Assembly: GCF_029168945.1 (NCBI RefSeq)
Contig: NC_083603.1
Coordinates: forward strand, 20,026,001-20,090,000
Source: Cannabis sativa
Lineage: Eukaryota; Streptophyta; Magnoliopsida; Rosales; Cannabaceae
DNA: 64,000 nucleotides
Reading direction: 5' to 3'
In this document: positions 48,595 to 59,071 of the stretch, in pieces
Layout of the letters: each line of letters begins with the position of its first letter
How positions within the stretch are numbered: the first letter of the stretch is position 1
Notes under the pieces: model-generated
Database searches by the model: none
Told to the model about the DNA's origin: nothing
Seen by the model: the letters and a program-made list of their open reading frames with translations, nothing else
Position numbers and translations under genes: made by a program

Positions 48595-50875
48595 TGTAAC
48601 ACCCTAACTACCTTAGGCGTATTACGTGATTTTTAAACGTACTGTGCAGCTCGTTGCTAATCAACGAGGTTTATGGAAAAACGTGATTAATTAAAATTTT
48701 GCTTTTTAATTAAACTTATAAACCATATTACAAAAGACTCGGGATCCCGATTATAAAATCATTTACAAAAAGGTTTAACTGTTTAACCATTACATCAAAA
48801 TAAAAGTCGTCTAACGACCAGTTACAAAAAATTCAGCCTTGCTGTCCCGAGGATCGTACGCTCCAGGCCTAACCGCCCCGACATGTACAATCTCATAAGC
48901 TCGCTCACGGTCCATCAGCTATAGCCTTGCCTTTACCTACACATGAACATAAACTGTGAGTCGACAGACTCGCAAGAAAAGCATAATAATACTCATACAT
49001 AATTCTAACTCGCCGTGTCCAACACGATGCGAGTCCCGCTACCGCCATGTCCAACATGGTGCGAGCCACTACCGCCATGTCCAACATGGTACCGAGTTAC
49101 GAACGTTCATAGGGACGGTACTATTGACACGTAACAACCGATCGGTCGAACCGGTCATACTCCGCCGCCGGTCATACTCCACTCGTATCGACGTGTTACT
49201 ATATCCTCCCGATCGGTCGAACCGGTCATACTCCATTCTTGGTCATACTCCAGCTGTACCGACGGATACGTCAATAGTACGGAACCACCAACCAAGTGTC
49301 ACTGATCGGCCGAACCGGTCATACTCCGGCGTTGGTCATACTCCGGCTCGTACCGACGTGACGGGGTTGGGTGGTTCGAAGCCAACATACAACTAATGTA
49401 ATCTAATAGGCTTCCTACATGCACGCTAAACATGTAATCTACATATGCATACCGTTATACTAATCTTACACGGATTCCGATTTCAGTGTGTCAACTCGAC
49501 CGGAACCGAAGCCGAGCGGATTGACATCGGCTCCTAAACCATAAAAATCACAACACTATAAGTGACACGCTAAATCACTTCCCGGGGACTAAAACTAGGA
49601 ACTAAAAGTTTTCCTATCGATAAAAAGCATGGCAATACCCCCTAAAACATAAAAACGAGGAAAACTAGGGTTTCTGAAAATTCCCCAACCGGTAGACCGG
49701 TTGCCCAACTGGAATTCCGGTTCTGGGAATTACTGGACACCCATCCGGAATTCCGGTTGCACAACCGGAATTCCAGTTCCTTGCAGGAATTTTTCAAAAA
49801 TTCCTAACTCAACCAAATCAAACCCAATTGGTTCCAAACCTTCCAGACCTGCTCTAAATACCCCAAAGAACAAATCTAAGGCATCAAACTAACCCAGAAT
49901 TCACAGATACACAACTTGCCATTAAAGCTCAAGCTTTGAGTTCTAAACTCAAACTTGAGCAATTCCCACAATCATGCATTCAAACAAGCTAGAATCTACT
50001 AAATCATGCATAAATAAGCCTCTGAAATCAAGTAAAATCATACACAACAACCCAGCAACAGATTCACAATATTCTCACCAAAATCACATATTTAAGCTTA
50101 AAAATCTCAAAGCTTTGAACAACACCACTAGAAAGCTTCAAACAGCTCAATTAACATCAATTAAACATGCTTTAAACTTCAGAAATCAACAACCAAACAC
50201 AGCAATAATAACAGCCACAAAAGCATGCATTTTACTCATCTTTTCACCATTTTTTTTCAAGAAAACAAAAGGGAAAAATTAAGAAACACCTACCACAAAC
50301 AAGAGTTCCAAAGTGATGATGAATCTAGCTAGAAATTGATGGAAAAACCCAGCCCTTTGAATCCCATGCACCAGCCGAAATAGAGAGAGAGAATGAAAGA
50401 AAATTCTCTTTTTCAAAGTTTTCTAATTTTTTACTAACTGTTAAAATGAAAGGAGAAAATGAATTTTAATGCATATATCACATTATTTCAGCCAAGATAA
50501 ACAATTAAAATATACATTTATTCCAATTAATAACTCACATAAGACAAAACACTAATGGGGCAAAAAGACCATTTTGCCCCTCCACCACAACATCACATAA
50601 ATCATACTAAAGGGGTATTTTTGGGAAATTCTAAATTCCCGGCCATTCCCGACATTCCCAATGTCTAAAACCCGTCCCAACTAATAACATGCTAAGTTGT
50701 GATTTCTATTGAGCCAAACGCCGAGTTCCAAAATACCGGACACCGGAAATGCAAAATATGCAAGCTACTGAATAACATAAATAACAGTATAATAAATTAT
50801 TTAAATAGCTATAAATAATTCCATAATTAATCATAAACAACTGCTAATTTCCAAATTAACTAAGCGGGGTTTACA
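48595..50875 (-). repeat. Element B 5' LTR (right)
   Basis: 2281 bp, nearly identical to the left LTR except in a dense patch of differences at about 48968-49530, mostly at CAG/CTG sites. Palindromic CCGG cluster at about 49686-49770. Confidence 0.95.
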
Positions 50876-50878
50876 CTA

Positions 50879-51140
50879 TAACTACTATAAAAGTGAGAAT
50901 CTTGTTTTGGGCTTCCACATATTAAATTACTAGAAAGTCCTCACTTCTCACCTTTAATTTATTATGTTGAGGTTAATCATATACAAAATATGTGGTGATT
51001 AATTGCTTTTTTTTATTTTTTATTAATAACTACTATAAAAGTAACAATCTTGTTTTGGGCTTCCATATATTAAATTTATTATGTTGAGGTTAATTATATT
51101 TAAAATATGTGGTGATTAATTGTATTTTTTTTTTTGACTA
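50879..51140. repeat. Duplicated Helitron 5' region
   Basis: TAACTACTATAAAAGT occurs at 50879 and again near 51028. Each is followed by AATCTTGTTTTGGGCTTCCA and, further on, ATTATGTTGAGGTTAAT and AAATATGTGGTGATTAATTG. The unit is about 150 bp; the second copy is shorter by a small deletion. Confidence 0.85.
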
Positions 51141-51780
51141 AATTATCATTTATATGTGAATGATTGCGTTTGATTAATAAAACTAAATTTTACTCAATAT
51201 ATGTAAAAACATGTTTTATTGTTTTTTTTTTATTCAATATGGTTGCATATATATATATATATATATACATATTTGTAAGAATAATAGTATGCAAAAATAA
51301 ATATTTAGAATTTTTTTTTTAGCAAACTTATCCTTAACTTTATCACCCTATATAATTTACTAAGAATTACATATTATAATTTCACATTAAAAAAATAATT
51401 TTAATATTTTTAATTTTCTACTTTTTGTAAAGAATTCCATATTATAATTTCACATTAAAAAATAATTTTAATATTTTTATTTTTTTATTTTGTATAGTAT
51501 ACATTCTTCTATTTTTTTTTTCTTTTGGTCTTTTTTTTAAGAAGAGAAAATAAGTGTTTATTAAAGATTTTTTAGGACCACTATTAAATGGTATTTTTTT
51601 TAAGGATTATCTTTGAACTAATCCTATTGTTAAATATAAATGAATTATGTTAGATTTTATCGCATATAGTTAATAAAATGTTCAGATCGTATTCAATGAG
51701 AAATATAAAAATTGTGTTATATTTTATGCAAACATTTAATTTGTACATGACGCATGCTATACTGAATTAAAACTCAACCT

Positions 51781-52045
51781 TGGCAGAAAGTGGAGTTGGA
51801 GTCAGATTGCTTAGTAGCAGTACAAGCTATTCGAAATTCATTACCTATATTTTCTTCTTTTGAGGTTATTATAGAAGATTATCGTAAACTTCTTCCATCT
51901 TTACACAATAGTTTCTTGTTTTTTATTAATGATAGTTGCTCATAGTTTTGCTTGAGCATCTTGTTCTTTTCTAATTCGAGTGTTTAACAAGAGCGATGTT
52001 TCTATTGAGGAAGAATCTTATCTTTTAACTGATTTAGCAAATTAA
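51781..52045 (+). pseudogene. LINE RNase H fragment captured in Helitron
   Basis: Reading WQKVELESDCLVAVQAIRNS and then FEVIIEDYRKLLPSL gives the second half of a plant LINE RNase H domain (RVT_3-like), with the D in ESD. A frameshift follows; the tail EEESYLLTDLAN and its stop lie in another frame. No upstream RT is present. It is unrelated in detail to the RNase H at 19913-20371. Helitrons often carry captured fragments, but a LINE inserting into the Helitron would look similar. Confidence 0.6.
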
Positions 52046-52107
52046 TAAAAATTATATATTTACTTCTAAAAAAATTACACGTGCGTAGCACGTGTTGTTC
52101 CAACTAG

Positions 52108-53599
52108 TATATATATATGTACATACCTTTCTTTGTTTAGAGCCGAAAAAGTTTGCCTGATTTTTGGGTGCATTTTCAATTTGACTATTGAGCTAGATTT
52201 ATAAATTGAGGAGACAAGGGAATTTGAGCCAAGATCATTGATTATTTCTGTTTTTGACTTTTTTTTTATTATTAATTTATATTTTTGAGTTTTTTTAGGT
52301 TTACGGACTATAAACTTTTCTTAAATAGTTTGAGACCAAATATTCAACACTTATCCATTATTATTGTTTTCGTCTTTGTTTTCAAATTTGGAATCTTAAT
52401 TAAACATTAAATATTTAATAAGGCTTACTATTTTAACGTGTGGTATAGAACAACAAAATTTAATGGAATCTTTTACAAGACCTTATGCATTTTGTGTAAT
52501 TAATTGATATTATTAATTAATTGATATTATTGGTTGGTAAATAAATTAATATTAAAATAAATATGATTTTTGTCCTATGACGACTCTTGTAGTGTTTTAT
52601 CTCTTAAATTTTTCTCAATTATGAAAATTCCTCTTAAATTATAAAAATTATTACAAATATCCTCATCCAGTTACAATTTATTTATTTTTTATAGTAATTT
52701 CCTTATTTAGCTGTAAATTATAAGTATAATTACAGTATAAAAGTTTATTTAATAACTTTAATTTTTATTTTATATTTTGAGTTATTGTATGTTATTTTTT
52801 TTATAAAACTATTTCAATTTAGATTTATGCCTTAGTTTTTTTTAAAATTGATAACCACCTTTTTTTAATTATAGTCGGTTTATGAGGTATTATGTATAAT
52901 TCGTTTTTACTTAATTTGTTGTGGAACTAGTTTTATTTTTAATTTATGTTTCAATATTTCAGGAAGATTTCCTCTTTATTTTTTTTAATTATAACTGGTT
53001 TGAGTTATTCTGTGTTATTTGTTTGTGCTCATTATGTTATAGTACCCATTTTATTTTAATTATAACTGGTTTGAATTATTACGCGTGTTGCTAATTATTT
53101 TTATTCATTATGTTATAGAACCGGTTCTATTTTAATTTATATCTGAGACATGTAACTTCGGTGGTGACTGTTTCAACAATGACAAAACTCTGTTAACTTT
53201 TTAGATAATTTTTTCGACGACTTTTTTGATGTCGGTGTCTTCTCTGGTGACTTTCTAGTGATATTTGTTATTAGAAGTTTTATCAAATTTATCTATGGTC
53301 TTTTTTTTCCTCATATTTTAAAGTTTGATTATTTTAATCTCATATCTTTTTGCATTATTTATTTATGTCATATAAAAGTAAATTCCATTAATTTTTTTCA
53401 ATAAAAAAAACCTTAATAAAATGAGCAATAAATCTCCAAACAAGTCCACAATGAGAGATTAAAAAAAAAATTTACACTATAAATAAACTTTTTTCTAAAC
53501 TTTACATTTATATTTGACAAGTAAATTATTACATTTATACTTTCTCTACATAATTTTTTTGTTTTTTACTGCTTTTTACTTATTAAAGCTTCAAAAAAA
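52108..53599. other. AT-rich non-coding DNA
   Basis: No gene seen. Contains the roughly 80-bp tandem repeat listed separately; otherwise low-complexity T-rich sequence. Confidence 0.5.
52858..53142. repeat. About 80-bp diverged tandem repeat (3 units)
   Basis: Units start near 52863, 52986 and 53058 with TTTTAATTATA followed by a GGTTT core, and each continues to a TTATTTG/CATTATGTTATAG-like segment and TTTTATTTTAATT. The first unit is the most diverged. Confidence 0.6.
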
Positions 53600-53604
53600 A
53601 TTAT

Positions 53605-56600
53605 TGTAACACCCTACTAGTTTAGGAGTGTTAACGTGATTTTTAACTTAATTGTGCAGCTCGTTGCTAATCAACGAGTTTATTGAAAATCGTGAATAAT
53701 AAAACTTTATTTAACTATTTGTAATTATTAAAATAACATACTTATATTGAACCGGGATCCCGTTTTACAAAATATTTACAAAAGTTTCACTGTGCATAGT
53801 ACAAAAGTTGTTGCCTAGCGACTATACAAAATATGACCAGCTGTCCTAAAGACCGTACGCTCCAGGCCTAATCGCCCTGACATGTACAATCTTCATCTAC
53901 TAGCTCTCATGGCTGCTCAACCTTAGCCTTGCCCTTACCTACACATGCAAACAATATCTGTGAGTCAATAGACTCAGTAAAAAAACATAAATAATAACAT
54001 AGCAATAACTCAGATTATAATCAAGCGCCCATACACCCAACCATAACCCTATCCCCGTGTCTGACACAGTACTAAGTCTAGAACGTTCATACGACAATAC
54101 TATCGACCATAATATCAGCCTATACTCAGTACGTTAGTCATACTCTAGCCGTACTGATGTGATAGCGTCGATCAGTATCTGAGCCAAACATACATCTATC
54201 AATATCCAATATAACTCTATGTAATACAGGCTTAATAAACATGTATGCTAAACATGTAAATATATATATATGCATATCATTATACTAATCTTACCTTGTT
54301 GCCGAATTCAGGTGTACCGACAACCTGAGTGGAACAGTTGCTCGACCATTTACAGGCCCCTAAATCACATTATTCGTAAAACTGGTGAGTGACACGCTAA
54401 ATCACTTTTCGGGGACTTAAACTTGAAACTAAAAGTTTCCTTATCGATGGATAACATGGCAATGTTGGGTTTTGTGCCCTAAATAAAACCTTTTACAATC
54501 TGATTAGTTATCAATATAAGAAATTTGAAGTGATTTATGTTTGCATGAGTTTTACATGCTAATGGTTTAATATGTTTATTACATTTGCACACAAAATCAG
54601 TTAAGTCCAGATCATATGTTTATTCACAATTACAGTATCGTCAACACAGTGGAATGTGATTGTGATTATATGAATCAAAAGACTAAGTCCGTGTTTCATC
54701 AGTGTTTTAGATTTACACTAATGTGATAATCAGCGATGATGTGTACTTACACTTGGAGTAAGTGTTATGTTCTTTCCAGGACATTAGTAAAGTATACTAG
54801 TTTCGAATGTATGGTGTATACATTGGACTGGACCGATATTGCAACTTAGTTAAGATATTATAAACTTACCGTCATATCTTTCCAAGTCAATATCAGTAGT
54901 TGATCTTAAGATTAAAAGAGTCTAAATCCTGATATGCTTAGGCTCAACTCAGGAGTGCTATTCATGTTCTTTGATTTATTAGTTAAGCCTACTTTTGGGT
55001 CAAGGTGATACGTATATTTTGGGAACATGATAGTATGATTGAGTGGGAGTGCTGAACATAAATATGGAATCGATAGCTTCTACTGGTGTATAGAAGTCAA
55101 GTGATGATTCCCTTCGAGCTTAGCTAAATAGAAGTAAATGGATGAGCTCTTGTTTAAGTGACTAATTCTTAGATTACTAAACATCATTTACAGGTAGCTA
55201 AGTATTTTAAGGGGCAAAATACATTGAGGGGTGAGAACGGTAAAATTATCCCATCTCGATGTAAATCATCTATATAGAGGATCTTTGATCACAATAAGAT
55301 TATAACAATGGTTAAATGAGATAGCATATCTATATCGTGGAACATATAATATGCTCTATATAAGTCTGAGAGTGCAATTCTAAGTTCTAAGAGTGGATTC
55401 AACGAAGAATTAATAAGTAGGAATTTACTTAGTAAATTCGGTTCACTTATTGGAAGCTCAGCATATAGATCCATGGTCCCCATTCTAGTTGAGACTATAC
55501 TGCTTGTAAGACTCAATAATTGATTTGTGATTAATCAATTATAATTCTAAAGTTAGACTATGTCTAATTTGTGAATTTTCACTAAGCATGGGCGAAATTG
55601 TAAAGAAAAGAGATTCTAGGTTTACTTATTTATTAATAGACTTTATATGTCTTATTAATAATTAAATTAAATGACAATATTATTTAATTATCCATTTTAG
55701 TTATCAAATAATTAGTTTTGGTATTTAAATGGTTATAATTGGAAAATTGGCGTTTTTGAGAAAATAGAAATAAAATTTGTGAAAACTACAAAAACCAAGT
55801 GGGGCCCATTACACACCATGGCCGGCCACTTAAAGTGGTTTTTCAAATTGATATTTTTATTATTTTAATGTCAAATAATTCCTAACCTAAACCTAGTAGT
55901 TGCCTATAAATAGAAAGTGATGGCTCAGTCAAAATACATGTTTTTGAATAACCTTTTCTGTCAGAAAATTCTTTCTTCAGAAAAACTGAGCCTTCCCTTT
56001 CTCTCTATAGCCGAAATCAACCCTCTCTCTTTTCTTCTTCATAAATTTTGAACCTTAGTGATAGAGTAAGTGCCCACACACAGCAAGTGGTACCTCAATC
56101 GTAGATTGGAAGACTGTGAAGGATCACACACAAAGAGAAGGACATTCGGGCTCAGATCTTGATAATACTCTGCGACATGAAAGGATACAAGGGTTAGAGA
56201 TCTGAGTGGAAGGAGACATTATTCCGCTGCCATCAATGTAAGGTTTTCTTAACTTTATATGTGTTTATTTATCGTTTTAGAAAGTTCATATTTAAGGTGT
56301 TAAACAACATACTTGTGAGTAGATCTAAGATCCTGGTAAAATAAATTCCAACAGGAAATACCCTAAATATCGCAAAAAAGGAAAAACTAAGGTTCCCAAA
56401 AATGCCTCAACCGATAGACCGGTTCCCCAACCAGAATTCTGATTCTATGGGGTTTCCTGGGGACCAACCGGTCGACCGGTTCCTATAGGTCCCCTTGAAC
56501 CAAAATTCCAGTTCAGTGCAGGAAACACACAAAATCTCACTACAACCTCAAATCCACCCCAAACTTCGCACAAACTTCCAGATCACCTAATAACATCATA

Positions 56601-57286
56601 ATAGAGAGAAAACATGCAACAAAACAAGAAACAACTCCTAAAACTTAAAACACCATTGAAGACTAAAGTTTGAGTTCTAAACCTCAAACATTGTCAAACA
56701 ACCAAGCCAAGCCACAAACTAACTTCAAATCAGCTCAAACAACCATAATATATCATCAAAACACAGAATCCAACAATTTTAAAATCACAGAACCCTATTA
56801 CAAAAAATCAAGCAAAACCTTAACTTTGAGCTTAAGAAAATATAAAGGAAAAGGTTAGGAAGTTTTACCTTGGATTGAAACCATTAAAAGCTTGCTAAAA
56901 TTTTTGAATTATGCAGAAAAATTCCCAATCCTAGCTGGTTCAGGGAAATCGAGAGAGAGGTTTGAAGAAAGAGAAAGAGTTTGTGTTTTTTCTTTCTAAT
57001 TTTTGAATAAAAGATAAATAAAAAGGTATTATCTAACTAAATGAATAGAAAAATTAGATTATCAATCTAATTAAACCACTAAAGACAAATGACAAAAATA
57101 CCCTTCAAGTCAAGCTTAACTAGAAAAGTGACCCAAGGGTAAAATGGTCATTTCAAACACCTCGACTATTCCCGACATTCCCAATGTCTAACTATATTGC
57201 CTCACTTAAACTAAAAAATATTCTAATTTCATAATTAAACCCTAATTGTCTGCTAATATCTAAAACAAAGTTAAACGGTCATTACA
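53605..57286 (-). mobile_element. Solo gypsy (Tekay-like) LTR with nested solo LTR
   Basis: TGTAACACCC to GTCATTACA with TSD ATTAT on both sides (53600-53604 and 57287-57291). Without the nested element it is about 1.79 kb. It follows the Tekay LTR layout (CTCGTTGCTAATCAACGAG, GACATGTACAATC, GAACGTTCATA, CTTTTCGGGGACTTAAAC) but is diverged and has its own palindromic cluster (AACCGGTCGACCGGTT near 56467). Minus orientation; no internal region. Confidence 0.88.
54463..56353 (+). mobile_element. Solo LTR, copia-like family, nested copy
   Basis: 1891 bp, TGTTGGG to CCAACA, with TSD GGCAA/GGAAA (54458-54462 and 56354-56358; one mismatch). The second copy has mutated, because the host Tekay LTRs read GGCAATACCCC at this site. 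TATA box at 55905-55912. Confidence 0.92.
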
Positions 57287-57320
57287 ATTATCTTCTTTAC
57301 ATTTTTTTAGTCAACTTTGG

Positions 57321-57324
<4 letters not shown>

Positions 57325-57378
<54 letters not shown>
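57325..57378. repeat. (CT)n microsatellite
   Basis: Twenty-seven CT units, 34 bp after the solo LTR's right TSD. Confidence 0.95.
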
Positions 57379-57380
<2 letters not shown>

Positions 57381-57453
57381 AATTTTTTTTCAATTCTCTC
57401 TTGTTTTTTCTCAAATTATTTTTTTTAACTTTGTATATATGTAAATATATATA

Positions 57454-57591
57454 AGAGTAATTTGAGGTGAAAATACTTAAATTTTACTCCGAGTAACAAA
57501 TAAATACCTAAGTCATATTGCCAAAAATATGACTTAGGTATTTATCTGCTACTCAGAGTAAAACTTAGGTATTTTTGCTGCAAATTACTCT
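57454..57591. mobile_element. Foldback MITE, 138 bp
   Basis: Almost the whole unit is an inverted repeat. Each arm is about 66 bp, beginning AGAGTAATTTG and ending AAATACCTAAGTCATAT, with a loop of a few bases. Flanked by TATATA on both sides, compatible with a TA target. The transcript would fold into a long hairpin. Confidence 0.8.
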
Positions 57592-58657
57592 ATATATAAT
57601 AAGTGTACATTTTTATATCTCATTTTTAACACTCTTTCTCTCTCTTACAAAAAGAATAAGAGCACTCCTATATTTTTTTTTTATTTTACATGATTAATAA
57701 AAGTAGTATTTTTTTTTATGTTTTGTAGTTTATTCAAAGTTAATTTATGAATAATTTGTATATTTTAACAAAAATGATGTATTGTTATTATTCTATTAAT
57801 TTATAATTGTCTTTTTTTATAGTTATTTTATAGTTGATTTATGTTGCGGTTTAGGTGTCCTAAAGTTGTTTTTTAATTATTTTTTTGTATAGATGTTGTT
57901 TAGTTTATGTGCATTTTTTATCGTGTATATTTTCAGTTTATTACAGACAATGTTATTGTTGTATATATGTGCATTTATTTAGTTATTTTTATGTTAATTT
58001 TTAGTTATTTTGTCAATTTATGGTTGTTTTTTAACTATCACTAACTCAAAAAGGACAAGAGAAAAAAAAGTTGAAAGAATAAAGTTGTAACAACAAATTC
58101 CATAAAAAAAAAAAATAATACGAGAGTAAAAAAAAATCAAGTTGTAAAAACTAAGTAAAAAAAATTGTAATATAAAAACATATGGAGGAGTTGATATTAT
58201 TTTGCTTATTGCAATTAGGTTAATGTTTTGTTATTTTTTTGTTGCTTTGTAGTTATATTTTTGTTACTTTATAGTTATTTTCATGTTGTTTGTTAAGTTC
58301 TTCGAAGATTGTTTTAGATTTTTTTTTTACTGAAATACAGTATTTTTGTAATTTTTGAAACTTTAAATACAATATTTTTGTAAAATTTGTGCCAAATGAA
58401 TGTAAAAAACTTTGTGTTACAATATTTTTATAAATTTTCCCCTATTTACAGTATTTTTGTAAGTTTTCCTTAAAAAAATTAAGTCCACATAGATTAGATG
58501 GGTTAGGATAAAGCTCACAAAAATGCACACCTATCCAAAAAAAAACCCTTTTTTATACATTAGCCAAATTTACCTGCAAATGAAATTTAATTCAAATATA
58601 CCTCTTTTTATGAGTATTGTACCTAAATTATCCTCACACACTCACATAAAAAAGACA
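57592..58657. other. AT-rich non-coding DNA
   Basis: No gene. Holds several TATTTTTGTAA-type short repeats (58330-58475) that recur at 59900-60005. Confidence 0.45.
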
Positions 58658-58666
58658 TAATTTTAA

Positions 58667-59062
58667 GACTAATTAGGATTTTTTCTCCCGAACTTTGACA
58701 TGTACCAAATTATGCCCCTGAACATTTTTGACCATTAAAAATTCCCCCTGAACTATTAAGATTGTTAGATTTAAGGACTTTTGTCTAATTTTAGTAAAAA
58801 ATTTTTATCATAAATGAAAGTTCAGGGGGCATGATTTAGTACATATAAAAATTTGAGGGGCACGATTTGGTAGATATCAAAGTCTGGGAGCTTAGTTTAG
58901 TACATAAACAATCACTGAAACAGTAAAATTGAATGAAATTAGACAAAAGTCCTTAAATCTAATAATCTGAATAGTTCAGGGAGAATTTTTAACGGACAAA
59001 AAAGTTTAGACGGCATGATTTGGTACATGTCAAAGTTCGAGGGGAAAAAATCTTAATTAGCC
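58667..59062. mobile_element. MULE-type MITE with 9-bp TSD
   Basis: Terminal inverted repeats of about 125 bp (left GACTAATTAGGATTTTTT, right read inward GGCTAATTAAGATTTTTT) enclose a short centre. The 9-bp duplication TAATTTTAA is perfect (58658-58666 and 59063-59071). Long TIRs and a 9-bp TSD indicate a Mutator-type non-autonomous element. No coding. Confidence 0.88.
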
Positions 59063-59071
59063 TAATTTTAA

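Larger units (their letters stand above)
41344..50875 (-). mobile_element. Tekay/Del-type chromovirus, element B (complete, TSD CTATA)
   Basis: A 9532-bp minus-strand element flanked by CTATA (41339-41343 and 50876-50880), with LTRs at both ends, PBS, gag-pol and polypurine tract. The coding region is almost the same as in element A, but the middle of the LTRs differs clearly from A, indicating another LTR subfamily. Coding is broken by two stops and frameshifts. It sits six bases inside a Helitron 5' end and faces element A tail-to-tail. Confidence 0.95.
41338..52107 (+). mobile_element. Second non-autonomous Helitron, split by element B
   Basis: TC at 41338-41339, followed by TATA, is separated by Tekay element B from the continuation ACTACTATAAAAGTGAG (from 50881). 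The right end has a perfect hairpin ACACGTGC-GTA-GCACGTGT (52077-52095), then TGTTCCAA and CTAG (52104-52107) followed by T. Without B the Helitron is about 1.23 kb. It contains a decayed LINE RNase H fragment and no Rep/helicase. Confidence 0.75.
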
